Counted from the first letter of the stretch, positions 23,584 through 35,400 are shown. The stretch: DNA of 64,000 nucleotides from Patiria pectinifera (GCA_029964075.1 CM057148.1:30311916-30375915); one strand, 5' to 3'. The notes: generated from the letters alone by a model not told the origin. Program-made: numbers and translations.

Positions 23584-26225
23584 TTATCCGACATCATATG
23601 AATGATTGATTAGGTGACTGCACTTGGCCACTTCCCCAACTGCCTTTCCTGAATCCGCTTCGAACGGCACAGCCCGCTGGAAGCATCCTCCGGGGGCTGA
23701 CCACTGTTTGTTGGACACTTTTGATCTCAAGATCAAAAGAAGCAAGCTGGGCCACCCAGCGTTGCTTCGCTGTCTGCAGATGGGAGAGTGGATTGTGATC
23801 TGTCCACACGATAGTGTGATGACCCAGCAAGTAGTCACGAACAATTTTCGATACTGCCCACTTAAGGGCAAGTAACTCGAGCTTGAAGCTGGAGACCCCT
23901 GTGTAGTTTCGCTCTGCACCTCGCGCGAAGTCCCCTGCTTGCGTACGCTACTGGATGTAAATGGCCATCGACATCTGCCTAAGAGAGACATGCCCCAAGC
24001 CCTCTGGCACAGGCATGAGTCTCCAACACGAATTTTTTTTCAAACCTCGGGTATGCCAGTACCGGAGCCTCACAAAGTGCTCTCTTTAGGGTGTTGAACG
24101 CCTTGTCAGCTTCATCAGTCCAGATGAAGGAAGTGCTGTTCCCTGCTTTTTCTTGTATCTTAGCATTGAGGGAATGTAGTGGGCGAGCTATTTTAGCAAA
24201 GTCGCTTACAAAGCGTCTGTAATAAGACGCCAGGCCAAGAAATGACCGGAGTTGTCCTACATTGGTTGGAGTAGGCCAGGAGTTCACCTGTTCCGTTTTC
24301 CCAGGATCAACCGATACCCCTTCGCTACTCACAATGTGTCCCAAGTGGGAGACGGAGGATCTAAAAAGCTGGCACTTTTTCCCATTCAGCTTGAGGCCGT
24401 ACTCTCTGAAGCGAGAGAAGACTTTACCCAGTCTCACCATGTGTTCTGAGAAGTCAGAGGAATACACCAAAAGGTCGTCCAAGTACAGGATTAATTTGGA
24501 CAAATTCAAGTCACCAAATATTAGCTCCATTAACCGCTGGAAAGTGCTTGGGCTATTGATTAGCCCCTGAGGGAGACGAAGGAACTCAAAGAGCCCCCAT
24601 GGGACCCTAAATGCCGTCTTCTCAATGCAACCAGGGTGCATGGCAACTTGAAAGTACCCATGTGCTATGTCTAGAGACAAGAAGACTTTTAGCCCCTCCT
24701 AGAGCTTCCAACGTCTCGTCTATTCTAGGTAGTGGGAACGAGTCCTTCGCAGTCTTCGCATTTAAGCACCGGTAATCAATGCACAGTCTTAGTTGACCAT
24801 TCTTTTTGCGCACTAATACAATCGGACTGGCGTAAGGACTACAGGACTTACGAATAACGCCTCTGTCCAAGAGGTCTTGTAGCAATTTTTTTGACTTCTC
24901 CAACCTGATTTGGAGTGATTCTCCGGTACGGTAGGTTGACTGGGGTGTTGTCACTCAGTCTGATCTGGTGAGGAATGACATCGCAGTAACCCAAGTCATA
25001 ATTTCCACCAGAGAAAACATCGGAATATTTCCGAAGCAGTTCTGCTGCACTAACTGCATCTGAAGGATTAAGGTGCTTCACAGTCACACCAAGAGGTAAC
25101 ACAAACAACGAGCCATCAGGAAATTTAAATGTCTCCCTCTTACGTCACAATTCTCATCCTTATTTGCGTTCTCCTTGTCAGAGGCTTCATCACGTGCATC
25201 AAGGTGATCATCAACGGACGCACACTGACCGACATCGGCCATAACCTGGTGCACAGAAACATTGAATCTATCCGAGTCCCTTTCAAGAAAAATATGCTCC
25301 TCAGGGGTTATTGCTGACAGAACAGCAACCTGAGTAGAAGCTGGGACAACCAACGACTCTGAACTAGCATTTGCTATGTAAACATCAACACCAGCACCAT
25401 CGATGTGTGCAATACCCTCCAACACCTGACACGATATAGTTGACTCGTCGCCAACACCAGGCCTTACTTCTTTAAAGCTTCCATTATCATTCATGCGTAA
25501 GGGGATAGACTGAATCAGCAAGCATTTGTCTGCTACCAAGCCCAATGACTCTTCAACCTGACATCGAACCAATTCGACTGTCTCAGGGGGGGATAACAAC
25601 ACGCTCTTTAGTTACAACACCATTTGAAATCTCCCATGAAACAGCAGCTGGTACACATGTATGTACATGCGAGGGGGACTGTAGCCAACGAAGGGCAATC
25701 TCCCAATCCGGGTCCATCTGAAGATTTCCCATACGACCTTACCCAGCAGCTATTTGGCGTAGTATATTGCAGCCAAGTATTACTGGGCAATGTCCATGAC
25801 GAGCAGGAGGGGGTGGAGCTTCCCTGTCCCTGGATACCAAGAAACATGCATTAATCTTATGTCCGAATGCTTCAAGACAGACCTCAAGGTATCCCTGAAC
25901 AGGAATCTCCAAATCATTCGCACCCACAAGCCTCACAAGTGTCCCAATTGGCTTTAATTTGCTGGTGGTGTTTGCAATATGGTCTCGAAAATATTCAAAG
26001 GACAGACAGAAGCGAAGCCTCAGCCCCCGTGTCCAAGAGACACTTTGCTGGAATGCCATTTATTTTGATGTTACCCATGGGGGATCTGGCCAAAAGCTTA
26101 CGGCGAACATCAGCAGCACTGAGATTAACACTACCAATATCAACATCATCATTGCTTTCCTTACACACATGATTATCAGGGACACCTGCAAGACAAGTGG
26201 GCACTACGACAGGTCCATTCTCCAC
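23584..26225 (-). pseudogene. Gypsy pol: protease, reverse transcriptase, RNase H (broken)
   Basis: Protease is at 26225-25739 with LLDTGAEASLL (catalytic Asp) and the late LGCNILR block, in two frames. A linker follows at 25602-25084. The RT begins at about 25010 (YRRITPNQ; SPYASPIVLVRKKNGQLRLCIDYR) and continues at 24680-23979 with YLDD at residues 66-69 of that frame, then the RT-RNase H connection (FLGLASYYRRFV) and the RNase H start with a His-for-Asp-like change (LETHACARG where LETDAS is typical). The RNase H end (TDHNPLSHLQ) lies in another frame at about 23800. This is a Ty3/gypsy-type pol. Multiple frameshifts make it non-functional. Confidence 0.82.
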
Positions 26226-26273
26226 TACAATGCCCTCTGCAATGGATGGTGGGCGTTTCCCGAATTTGTCGGC

Positions 26274-27259
26274 TCAGCGGGGGCAGTTTGATTTCTTCCG
26301 GCCTCCTCTTTTTTTTTTCTTACAGCACGTTTCCACTGCGTGCCCTGTTTTCTGACAATAAGTGTACTTCAGCGCATTACGACCTTTATAGTTACTGCGA
26401 TCCCTCTGCCAAGCAAGTAGGCTTTCAATGCCAGTTGCTACTGTCGACAATTTCTCACTCACTTGTGACTGTTGTGCGACTAGTTTTTGCATAGACTCTG
26501 CTAGCTGTTTTTGGCAGTCTATTAATTCACTGAACCTGTCCTTTGGCACCGGCGTGGCCCTTCAAGCGGCAGCCCTACCAAGTTCAGGGTCGCGTTCTCC
26601 CAAATTCTGTTGTTCGCGCTCTGGAAACAACTCTATTGCACGTTCGCGCAGCTCAAAGAAAGTAATAGCCGGTTGACTATATATGGCTTTAAGCAGCTCG
26701 CGTTTCACCGAAATATCACTAACCCCATTCACGAACTGCTCTATGAGGGTTTTCTCACGCAGCCGTTTAAGCGCGTCTTTTTCTCTCTGATCATGTGCAG
26801 CAGCCTCCATATTATCATGCAAACGAATCAAGGCTCGCCCGAATTGACCCAGACCCTCTTCTGGCAATTGAGACAGTGCATAAAGGGTCCTGGTTAATGA
26901 CTGTACCGTTCAGGTGGTCCAAACCGTTTCGTGAGAAGGGTCGCGAGCTTTGCGAAAGTGTCTCTATTCTCTATTGGGGTACAAAGTACCTCCTCTTTAG
27001 CAGTGCCCCCTATGTAATCAAGGGCAGTGCTGAGTCTCTCTGCATCAGTCATTCCAGATTGTCCGATATAAGTCTCGAAATCTGAAAGCCACTCCTTAAT
27101 GGTCGGGTTCCCTGACTTACAGGGTTGGCCATAAAATTTTGACAATTTGATGTTGGCCACACGTTGATATCTTAAGTTTTGAAATGCGCCCGCCAAAGTT
27201 TCTGCCAACGCCTGGTTTGACTCGCGTATGGCATCAGCCACACCGTCTGCCATAGCCAT
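26274..27259 (-). pseudogene. Gypsy gag (broken)
   Basis: The start ATG at 27259 gives a capsid-type region (SKFYGQP, TIKEWLSDFETYI, LTKRFGPPE). It then changes frame at about 26880 (FVNGVSDISVKRELL) and again at about 26560. It ends with a basic, zinc-knuckle-like tail at about 26390-26280: TYCQKTGHAVETC followed by a Lys/Arg run. The first Cys of the CCHC knuckle is Tyr here, and the remaining C...H...C spacing is intact. Two frameshifts break the ORF. Confidence 0.75.
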
Positions 27260-27792
27260 ATTTTTTGTGGGTCCCAGATGCAGAAGGACTCAACAACAAT
27301 ATAGCATTACAAGTAAATGTGAATTGTCTATGATAAGCAATACGCAATCACAGGAATGGCAGAATACACATGTAAGTACATACACTTATCTATGGAAAGA
27401 CCAGCATACCATGTAACAAAAATAGTATGGCTGAGTTGCAAAGCACAACCCAAAATGTGTCACACAGCGATCTACTCATTTAAGATTAACCAGGATTCCT
27501 AATCCTTTTTGCTGCCTAAATCAATTAAAAGCAACAATACTAAAGAACGATGAACTAATCCCAACAAACAAGAGTGGGAGTCAACATGGAATTATAGCTC
27601 ACTATTAATCTCATTAAATTTTCAGAGATGACATGTACATATTTAGATAAACATCCCAATAGTTGTACTCATTTTTAACCAACACTAGGCTTGTTTATAG
27701 AAGTACATTCCGACACTGGGGGTCTCTTCGGTCCAACTACAGGTAGTTTGTTGACGATATTCCCAGCATCCTGTCTACGACGCCATTTTTAC
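27260..27792 (-). other. Leader between 5' LTR and gag of the gypsy element
   Basis: No ORF. On the minus strand TGGCGTCGTAGACAGG occurs about 6 nt after the LTR end and is a possible primer-binding site, but I cannot match it to a particular tRNA. Confidence 0.4.
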
Positions 27793-28301
27793 TGTGGTGA
27801 TCTACCCAACTATAATTCTAGGGTTGGGGTCCGTCCTTGATTAAACACGGATGAAAGCTGAATACCAATCAATCACTTCTCGATCACTACGGTTTATTAC
27901 CAATCGGATGCTTAGTCATATCATGGAGGTAGGAATAGAAAACCCCCCAAAGAAAACCCCCAGGGTCAGTCAGTCCCAAATGTTAGGATGTCTCAATGCA
28001 TGTACATGTACATGGAGTGGTGTACATTCTGTATTCCTGGAACTTTAATCCCCCGAAATTGTATCATTCTGTCTCATTTCAGGAAGCAGGGTTGTCATTC
28101 CTGAGTTCCTGACATTAGCGTACAGCATTCTCCTCCATGTGTCCGAATTTCTCATCGATCGCCCACTCGAGCTCTCCGCAAAATTATTTCTCATTGAGGG
28201 AAAGTCCCTCCACACGCAATCGCGGTGCCATAGAGAAAAAAAGCTCTCACGATAAACACACCATACACAATGGCGGTGTCATATTATATGGGACTCCCAC
28301 A
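27793..28301 (-). repeat. 5' LTR of the SGNH-carrying gypsy element
   Basis: 509 bp, same ends as the partner LTR (20989-21496). Differences of a few per cent suggest that the insertion is not recent. Confidence 0.88.
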
Positions 28302-29178
28302 TGTATACGATTACTAAACGCCAAGTAGAGCTGGGTTTGAACTTGTTGCAAAAACAAAACTTAACGGGCCTTGCCGAGTAGGTTCCCTTCCTGTCCGGCC
28401 GGGTCCCGATGGCTTTAACTGCCTGCAGTTCAATTCATTTCAATTCAATTTAAAACTCACATTTATTTCCATACCAAAAAAAAAGATAAACACAAGCACA
28501 TAACACGCGATTAAGTACACAAATCAACAAATACAGTTTGTCTAAAAGGTGACAATCTTTTTGGAGCCTAGGCTTGTGGTGAGATGCCTTTGAAGGACAC
28601 TCACAAAACAGAAACAAAAGCGAGTACACACGGACAGTTGGACCGCACCGAGACGGAGCCAAAGCATAAAAATTATAAACTAGAACTGAACGTAAATGTG
28701 GAAAGAGAGAACAAACAAATGCTGAAAAACCAAATGGAAAGCAAGGTACGTTACATATTTAGAGATGAGAGCTCTTTTATGGCGTGTTTGAAGCAACCCA
28801 CAGATGAAAGAAATGTTATAGATTCGTCAATGGCATTCAAGAGACGAGACACGCAGAAACAAAGTGTATTTTAGTGAGTACGGTGTGCGTGTGTAGGATA
28901 CATAAAAATGTGATTTGTTACGCGAACTGGTTGGATACCCATGAGTGTCACAAACTGCATTAAAGAAAGAAGAAAAGGAGAAGGGTAAAACAGTTTTAGT
29001 AATTTTTTATATGAAGATGCCCGTATGAAGCTTGTTTATTTCTGGAAGTGTTAAAGTATGCAACTGATAGAAAAGGGGTGGAGTGTGCTCACGGGGATGT
29101 GACGATGTGCAAATCCTAATAGGTCTTTTTTGAGTGATGATTAGTGAATGGAGTTTGTTATGATAGAAGCTCAGGCCC
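28302..29178. other. Non-coding stretch between two LTR elements
   Basis: AT-rich. A 96-aa Lys/Glu-rich open frame (28584-28874) has no recognisable domain and I do not call it a gene. Confidence 0.3.
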
Positions 29179-29972
29179 TGTCGCAGAGCGGACCCTTGCG
29201 CCGCTCTACTCAGACCAAAAATCAAGGAATAACTCAAAAGAACAGAGGACTCAACACAGAATTTATCAATCACAAAATTAAACCATTTATTACGAGAAAG
29301 AAATAAACCAAAATTAAATTATTATATACATCTGTTTGATTACCGGCCAAAATTATGTTCACAGTTTGTGTCCCCAGAATGTTTCAGTGTTCGCGTTACA
29401 TTGCCTCATTAAAACCAACGTAATTCTGACACAGCTCTATTTATTACAATATAAGTATGACACAGCTCTATTAATTACAACATAAGTATGACACAGCTCT
29501 ATTAATTACAATATAAGTATTTTGGGTCCGGCTTGAGCGTCGCCGTGGGACGATTCCCCCTATGAACTTGATGAGCTTCAGAACCCGGTCTGCTGCTTGG
29601 GTAGGCCCCCTACGCGCCGACCGTCGGAGAGTAGGTGGAGGTTCACGTCACGTCAAACTTAAGTGAAAGTAAAGGGCAGCAAAACTCAATCCGAAAACAC
29701 GTGGGCGAGGGTTTTATACCCCTCCCCGGAATGCCAGTTACCCAATTAACCCAGTTTTGAATACAAACTTACTGGAGCTTGCACCACGACTGAGCCCCAC
29801 ATGGGTGCAAGCCCGGAATAGGTATGCAACAAAGGGTAAAGGAATTACGATTTGCATAATTCATCTAGCATCAACCTCAGATGTTACATAACACTTTACG
29901 GGAGTACACATTTAGTCTACTAATAAATTAACTCGGAAAATAAAAGGAATAATTTTAACACGTCTTGTGACA
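29179..29972 (-). repeat. 3' LTR of the Gmr1-like element
   Basis: On the minus strand it begins TGTCACAAGACG just after a polypurine tract and ends GCTCTGCGACA, giving 794 bp with TG...CA ends. Only its last 33 bp can be checked against the 5' copy at 34738-34770. Confidence 0.75.
29427..29519. repeat. 31-bp tandem repeat within the LTR
   Basis: Three head-to-tail copies of TGACACAGCTCTATTAATTA plus 11 bases, differing at one or two positions. Tandem copies in LTRs often act as enhancers, which is inference here. Confidence 0.85.
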
Positions 29973-29985
29973 CTTACTCCCTCTT
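29973..29985 (-). promoter_or_regulatory. Polypurine tract of the Gmr1-like element
   Basis: Minus strand AAGAGGGAGTAAG immediately precedes the 3' LTR start TGTCAC, the expected place for plus-strand cDNA priming. Confidence 0.65.
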
Positions 29986-30130
29986 AAGAAAATTATTACC
30001 TTCAGATACAACACTCAAAAGTACCATTTTCGGATACATGTTTTAAACACCAAATCATTTTCCGGTAGAAACACTTAATATTTACAACACTTCACAAATT
30101 GGCGGAAGATCTTCTTCTCGTCAAATTAAG

Positions 30131-31635
30131 TTATTCTGGACACCTACTGAGGTAGTCAGCACCAAGATTGTCTGAACCCTTTATCGCTTTTACTAGATAC
30201 CTGTACGGTTGCAACTTGAGGGCCCAACGCATTAATCGATGATTATTAATACGGCTCTCTGCTAGACATGTTAATGGATGGTGATCCGTTTCTAACACAA
30301 ACTCAGTACCATATAGATACACATGAAACTTATCTACTGCCCAGACTAAAGCAAGACATTCACGCTGAATTACCGCATAAGCTGCTTCACGGGGCAAAAG
30401 CTTGCGGCTAGCGTAACACACTGGGAATTTCACATCATCCTCTATTTGCATTAGAACTGCTCCGAGTCCGACATCGGACGCATCTGTGCGCAGCACGTAC
30501 GGTTTTGTTGGGTCTGGCAGTCGCAGGATTGGCGCAGACGCTAGACGCTGTTTCAGTGCATTGAATGCGTTCTCTTGCGCATCGCTCCACTGCACTTGAT
30601 TGGGCTGACCTTTCTTTGTCAAATCTGTGATGGGCGCGGCTATCGCAGCGAAGTTTGGAATAAACTTACGATAGTAATTGGCAAGGCCAATAAAAGACCG
30701 AACTTGTTTCTTTGTTTCAGGTCTCTTAGAGGTGAGTATACGATGTACCTTATCTGGTTGTGGTTGCACCCTCCCTTTGCCAACAATATGGCCTAGGAAA
30801 TGTACCGACTCAAATCCAATCTTACACTTGTTGGGTTTTGCAGTAAGCCCTGCATCCCTCAACCTTTCAAGAACCTGTCTCAATATCTTCGTGTGTTCTG
30901 ACCAAGTTTCAGTAAAAATTAGCACATCATCAATGTAATGAACAACACTGGTTTGACCATCTAACAACCTTCGCATCATGCGAGTGAACACGGCTGGGGC
31001 ATTTACCATGCCGAATGGGAGAACCTTAAATTGATACAATCCCTCTGCTGTAATAAAGGCACTTTTGACTTTGTCTCTACTATCGGTATCTGCCAATATC
31101 CTTTGGTCAGATCCAGCTTAGAAAAATATTTTCCCTTGCCTACTTTGCACATGATATCTTCTATGTTGGGTATCGGTTCAGGATCGAACACAGTTATCTT
31201 GTTAAGTTTGCGATAGTCGATACAGAATCGATTAGAGCCATCCGATTTCTTTACAATGACAACTGGTGATGCATATGGAGATTCGGACTTTTCAACAACA
31301 CCTAGTTTTAACATGGAATCGATTTCATCTCGGATTGTTTCCTGCATTGAGTGTGGTACTGGATACGCTTTACAACGAACTGGGTCAGTGCTAGTCAACT
31401 GCACAGTATGTTCAATTAGAGTTGTATGACCAGGCACATCCGTGAGGACACCAGCGCAATCTTGCAACAAATCAATGATTTCGCATTTCTCGACCTCTGT
31501 TCTGTTTTCACAGATGTCTACATCTCGATAATTTTGAGTTTGTTTTGTGGACGGAAAAGTAATTTCCATCAAATTGTCATCGTCTGCCTCAATGATGTTT
31601 GTAGACGCACGAACAAGGCTTGCCGCAGCATGCAC
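30131..31635 (-). pseudogene. Reverse transcriptase / RNase H of the Gmr1-like element
   Basis: The first part (31635-31003) contains the linker and RT N-terminus (VVEKSESPYASPVVIVKKSDG, FCIDYRKLN, FSKLDLTKGYWQIP), then a frameshift. The second part (31096-30131, 321 aa) has LPFGMVNAPAVF, the catalytic YIDD at residues 54-57, FLGHIVGKG, the connection FIGLANYYRKFIPNF and RNase H with LRTDASDVGLGAVL, REC in the second helix and LETDHHPL. It ends NLGADYLSRCPE and stop. It is a Ty3/gypsy-type RT placed at the very 3' end of pol. A single frameshift splits it; otherwise the motifs are intact. Confidence 0.88.
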
Positions 31636-32525
31636 GGTCTCTGCAATATTGTGCTCCTGTCCTCATTCCTTACAACATACTTCTTGAGAAGATTTGCATG
31701 AAATGTCTTCTGTTTACCCTTCACAACGATTGAATAGTCGTGTTTTGCAACCTTCTTGACTACCTCGTATGGTCCCTTCCACTGCATTTTTAGTTTGTTA
31801 TTATCAGTGGGACGCAAAACAAGAACTTTGTCTCCTACTACAAACTTACGATCCCTAGTTCTAGCGTCATAGTATTTTTTATGTCGCTTAGATGCTTTTG
31901 CAAGTTCTTGCCTTGCTAGCTCACAAGTTGAATCAAGGCGATCACGTAAGTCTACTACATATTCATATGTGGTTTTGACCTCTTCTTCACTGTTTTCACC
32001 CGTCCAAAGTTCCTTAAGAATGGCCAGAGGGCCCCTTACAGTTCTACCAAACATTAACTCAAATGGGGAAAAGTTGAGACTCTCTTGCGGCACTTCCCTG
32101 TATGCAAACAAAAGCGCTGGCAAATAGCGATCCCAATCTTTGGGCCGGTCGACGCACATTTTTCGCAGCATTTTCTTCAGCGTGCCATTAAACTTCTCTA
32201 CCAAACCATTACACATGGGGTGGTACGGTGTCGTTGTCATTTGTTTTAATGACAACAGACGTCCAACTTCCCTCATCAAAGCCGAGGTAAACTGGCTACC
32301 CTTATCGCTCAGAATTTCTTGCGGTACGCCCATGCGAGAAAATATCTCAACCAAAGCCTCAGCCACGCGTTCAGTTTCTATGCGGGGAAGCGCAACTGCC
32401 TCGGGATACCTAGTCGCGTAGTCCACTAGCGTAAGAATATATCTATTCCCACGCTCAGTGACAGGGTCGATTGGGCCAACTATATCGACTGCAACCCGTC
32501 GAAACGGAGTGTCGATTAATGGCAT
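31569..32525 (-). pseudogene. Integrase core of the Gmr1-like element
   Basis: DDE integrase core in one frame of 318 aa: Asp14 (VDIVGP), Asp74 (LSDKGSQF) and Glu110 (NGLVEKFNG), a D,D35E spacing. The C-terminal domain follows (GDKVLVLRP, WKGPYEVVKK), ending in a LLKKYV block. Its N-terminal HHCC finger lies upstream in another frame (within 32455-34584), separated by a frameshift near 32520. Downstream, the frame of RT overlaps its end at about 31600. The enzyme would insert the cDNA into the genome. Confidence 0.88.
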
Positions 32526-34584
32526 ATCCTAATGACACTTTACTTACACTACCCTTAGTAACTGTGCGTTGGCAGATGTCACAGGAAATGCAATATCTTT
32601 GTACATCCCCGTTAACACCAGGCCAATAGAAATGGGCTTGAACTCGATCTAAGGTCTTCTTAACTCTCATGTGGCCCGCCATAGCCGAGTCATGAGCTAG
32701 TTGTAACACCTGATCCCTAAACTGGTGAGGAACTACCAATTGTTTAACTGGTTTTCCAGTATCCGCCCTACATGACTGGTACTCTCTGTAAAGTAGACTA
32801 TTTTTGACTACATAACGACTCTCGTTACCAGCACCTGTGACTTTCGGTGTACCTACTTTAGCCAATTCCCATAATTTAGCTAGAGTTTGATCAGTCCTCT
32901 GAGCGTTTTCAATTTCCTGTCTAGAAGCAGATAACCCAGTACTCTTTGACACTATCATTGTTTTAAAAGGTTGTTCTTTCTTGACCTTTTGAGCCCTAGT
33001 CTCTACTGCTGCAACTGATTGGCTGCTAGTTTGACTTTCACTTTCTTGTGCGATTTTCGCAAAACTAGGTTTCCACTTAGGGTCTGGATCATTGGGCTCC
33101 CTAACACCTGTCACATTACCTACCACAAGATCGTACAGTGGACTCTTCAAACACAGTGCTTTAACTGACCCTACATAATACGGGGTGTCTACTTTGATTT
33201 GGGCAACAGGAAAATGACGAACTGTGCCGTCTAACATGACACAATTTTCACTTGACCCCAACATTTGGCCATCACTGACCAGACATCTTTTCACCACTAC
33301 GGTGCTACAACCACTGTCCCTAAGAACATCAATCTTTTGATTTCCTATGTACCCACTCAAAACCGGCATGGTCTTTGGAGTCATGCATGCGGCACTAACT
33401 ACCGGCAATGTGTGACCGCACGCAAGTTTTACGCTACTCGCTTTTTGGCTTACGCAACTAAATGGGTTTTGGCAAGCAGTTGAATTAATTTCAACACACG
33501 CAGCCACTTTATGCTCACTGTTTCCAGGCTTTGTTTCCCCTTTGCTTGTTGATTCAAGCGCAGCGCCTTTGTTCGTTTTGCTGGGCGACTGATTTGAACC
33601 ACGATACTTGCTATAACATTCTCGCGCCACATGTCCTCGCTTGCCGCATACATAGCATCGCCTAGTTTCGCTGTCCGCATTTTGCGCAGATGGTTTTGAG
33701 TTTGGTCTGGACCCACTTTGACTTTCACCGACTGTTGATCTACCCTTATAACTCCGAATATCCCTTTTTGGTTCTGTACTGTATTTACTATGAGCTTCTA
33801 CATAATGATCTGCCACATCAGCCATTTTGACAACATCTTCTGGCTTTCGTTCTTTCAAGAACATACCTAGATCTTTTTCACACACATTCAACATTTGTTC
33901 CCTAAGCAGCAAATCTTTCAATGCCTCAAATGTATGGGAGGTATTCCCAAGATCCATCCATCTATTTAAATATGAATGCAATCGTTCAACAAACTGCGAG
34001 TACCTTTCGCCCTGATCTGGTTTGGAATTTCTGAATTTCAACCTAAACCCTTCTTCTGTCAACTGAAATCTATGGAGCAACGACGTTTTAACCTGTTTAT
34101 AATCACTAGCTTGTTCTACTGACAACCTTGAATACACTTCCATAGCTTTTCCCGTAAGTAAAGCACTTAGTGATGTGGACCATTCCGACTCCGGCCAACC
34201 CATAGAGGTTGCAAACCGTTCGAAACGTCGCAAGTAAGCATCCATATCGTCTTTTTGTTCATTGAAATATGGTAATTTAGGCATCTTTGCTTTGGATGAA
34301 TGCGGGCCTAGAACTGTGGAATTTGTTGGATTAGTGGCATCACTATCATGATCAGTACCTTTTGCATTTTGTTCTTGTATCATCTTAAGCTCATACTCCC
34401 TCATTTCCTTTTCATGTTCTCGGTCCCTATTTCGCTCATCCCTTTCCCATTTTTGCCTCATACTTTTTTCCTCAGCATCTTTTTGTTCTCGTTCCTTAAC
34501 AAAATTGTGTAACTCTTGACCAGCGAGGCCAATTTCCTTACCTATGGTAACAATTCTTTCAAGATCCATTTTGTTTTGAATCAA
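32455..34584 (-). pseudogene. Gag, protease-like region and integrase zinc finger of the Gmr1-like element
   Basis: A 709-aa frame from ATG 34584. Residues about 30-85 are a charged Lys/Glu/Arg coiled coil; about 105-270 are the capsid region (KLPYFNEQKDDMDAYLRRFER, WSTSLSALLTGKA, SQFVERLHSYLNRW). A CCHC knuckle (CYVCGKRGHVAREC) is at about 308-321. At about 415-430, VLRDSGCSTVVVK resembles a retropepsin active site with DSG. At about 625-690 is the integrase zinc finger (H...GHMRVKKTLDRV...CDICQRT). Gag and pol are thus in one frame with no stop between them, until the frameshift near 32520. The last residues are out of frame. Confidence 0.85.
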
Positions 34585-34718
34585 AGAAATCTAAACACAC
34601 TAATTGAATGTGAAAAGGATTGTTAACTATGTCCTGACAAACCAGACCTATAGATGAACCGCTGCTCAAGAGAGTACCCACGATAATTAGTCTGTGGCTT
34701 GGTAAACCGACGAATCGG

Positions 34719-34736
34719 TTCCCGGACAAGCCCCCA
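34719..34736 (-). promoter_or_regulatory. Primer-binding site, tRNA-Pro-like
   Basis: Minus strand TGGGGGCTTGTCCGGGAA lies one base after the 5' LTR end. It differs at two of 18 positions from the well-known tRNA-Pro primer site, so tRNA-Pro is the probable primer. Confidence 0.75.
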
Positions 34737-34737
34737 A

Positions 34738-34770
34738 TGTCGCAGAGCGGACCCTTGCGCCGCTCTACTC
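34738..34770 (-). repeat. 33-bp remnant of the 5' LTR
   Basis: Identical to the first 33 plus-strand bases of 29179-29972. At 34771 it changes abruptly to gene 1 intron sequence also found near 20620, so most of the 5' LTR is missing. Confidence 0.8.
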
Positions 34771-35238
34771 TCAAGACAAATCCTCTCCTCCAAAAAAAAA
34801 AAGCTGCAGATTCTATCCCGTCTATTATGCAAACATGAATAGTTATGGGTATACAGGCCTATACTAACTTGTCTTTTGACTCTATTAACAAGTAAATAAT
34901 TAGGTCTTATAACCTGCGCTAAGGAGGTTATGTTAGCATCTGATTTAGTGGCTGGTTGGTTGGTTTGTCCATTAACAAGATAGCTGAAAAACTAATGGAC
35001 GGATTTGCCTGAACAGTTTTAGGGGAAGTACAAGTACACATCGATTATCGGGAAGAAATCTGTGTTTCGGTCGAGGATTTTTTTAAGATTCTTCACCATT
35101 TAAGAGACTATTTCTATTGGGTGTGCTGAGAATATGGCGGGGAATAGTTTAGACTTGGCGGAGGTTTGCGCTCTCTTAGTGCTTTCTAGATTTTACATAC
35201 TCAAGCTTACTTTGCCTTTTTTTTCAATTTGTTAACAG
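34771..35238 (+). other. Gene 1 intron before exon A, duplicated at 20620-20792
   Basis: AAATCCTCTCCTCC, a CAGATTCTA block and a TATACAGGCCTATAC-type block recur in the same order at 20620-20710. A long pyrimidine tract and TTAACAG acceptor end it at 35238. Confidence 0.6.
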
Positions 35239-35400
35239 TTTGTAGCAGCACCTACCAACTCGAGGCCCGTCAGAACCTGTTCGCGTTTCCTGCTTTTAAT
35301 GGAAATGAATTCGTATTGGACTTCTCCGTTCAATCAGATCGTGCATCAAAGATCGCCTTGTCTACGGATGGCACGAAGGCAAACAGCAAGTACCATCTAG
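35239..35400 (+). CDS. Gene 1 exon A: first half of the Methyltransf_FA domain
   Basis: This is a 162-bp phase-1/phase-1 exon, with acceptor TTAACAG and donor GTGAGA. It encodes VCSSTYQLEARQN, then FAFPAFNGNEFVLDFSVQ and STDGTKANSKYHL, the beta-rich N-terminal half of a Methyltransf_FA (Pfam PF12248) domain. The family is named after a crustacean farnesoic acid O-methyltransferase, but most members are secreted proteins with no proven enzyme activity, and I infer ligand or carbohydrate binding at most. Equal-length copies are at 20793 (damaged) and 60258. It joins 37201-37475 downstream. Confidence 0.75.
   Translation, partial: FVAAPTNSRPVRTCSRFLLLMEMNSYWTSPFNQIVHQRSPCLRMARRQTASTI

Larger units (their letters stand above)
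20989..28301 (-). mobile_element. Ty3/gypsy LTR retrotransposon with an SGNH-hydrolase ORF
   Basis: LTRs of 508 and 509 bp bound the element and have TG...CA ends. On the minus strand the order is 5' LTR, gag, protease, RT, RNase H, an about 1-kb non-coding gap, a tandem repeat, an SGNH-hydrolase-like ORF and 3' LTR. A purine-rich tract (AAAAGCAGGGAAG) lies just upstream of the 3' LTR. No integrase was found between RNase H and the SGNH ORF. Frameshifts are frequent in gag and pol. No matching target-site duplication is visible (AATTTA left, TGTATA right). The element sits in gene 1 intron sequence between two exon A copies. Confidence 0.85.
29179..34770 (-). mobile_element. Gmr1-like Ty3/gypsy retrotransposon (integrase before RT)
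   Basis: On the minus strand the order is 5' LTR remnant, tRNA-Pro-like primer site, gag with zinc knuckle, protease-like segment, integrase zinc finger and core, then RT and RNase H, polypurine tract and 3' LTR. RT, RNase H and integrase are Ty3/gypsy-like in sequence, but integrase precedes RT as in Ty1/copia. This swapped order is the hallmark of the Gmr1 group described from cod and other animals. Three frameshifts (about 32520, 31600 and 31080) break the coding sequence. The 5' LTR is cut to 33 bp. Confidence 0.85.
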
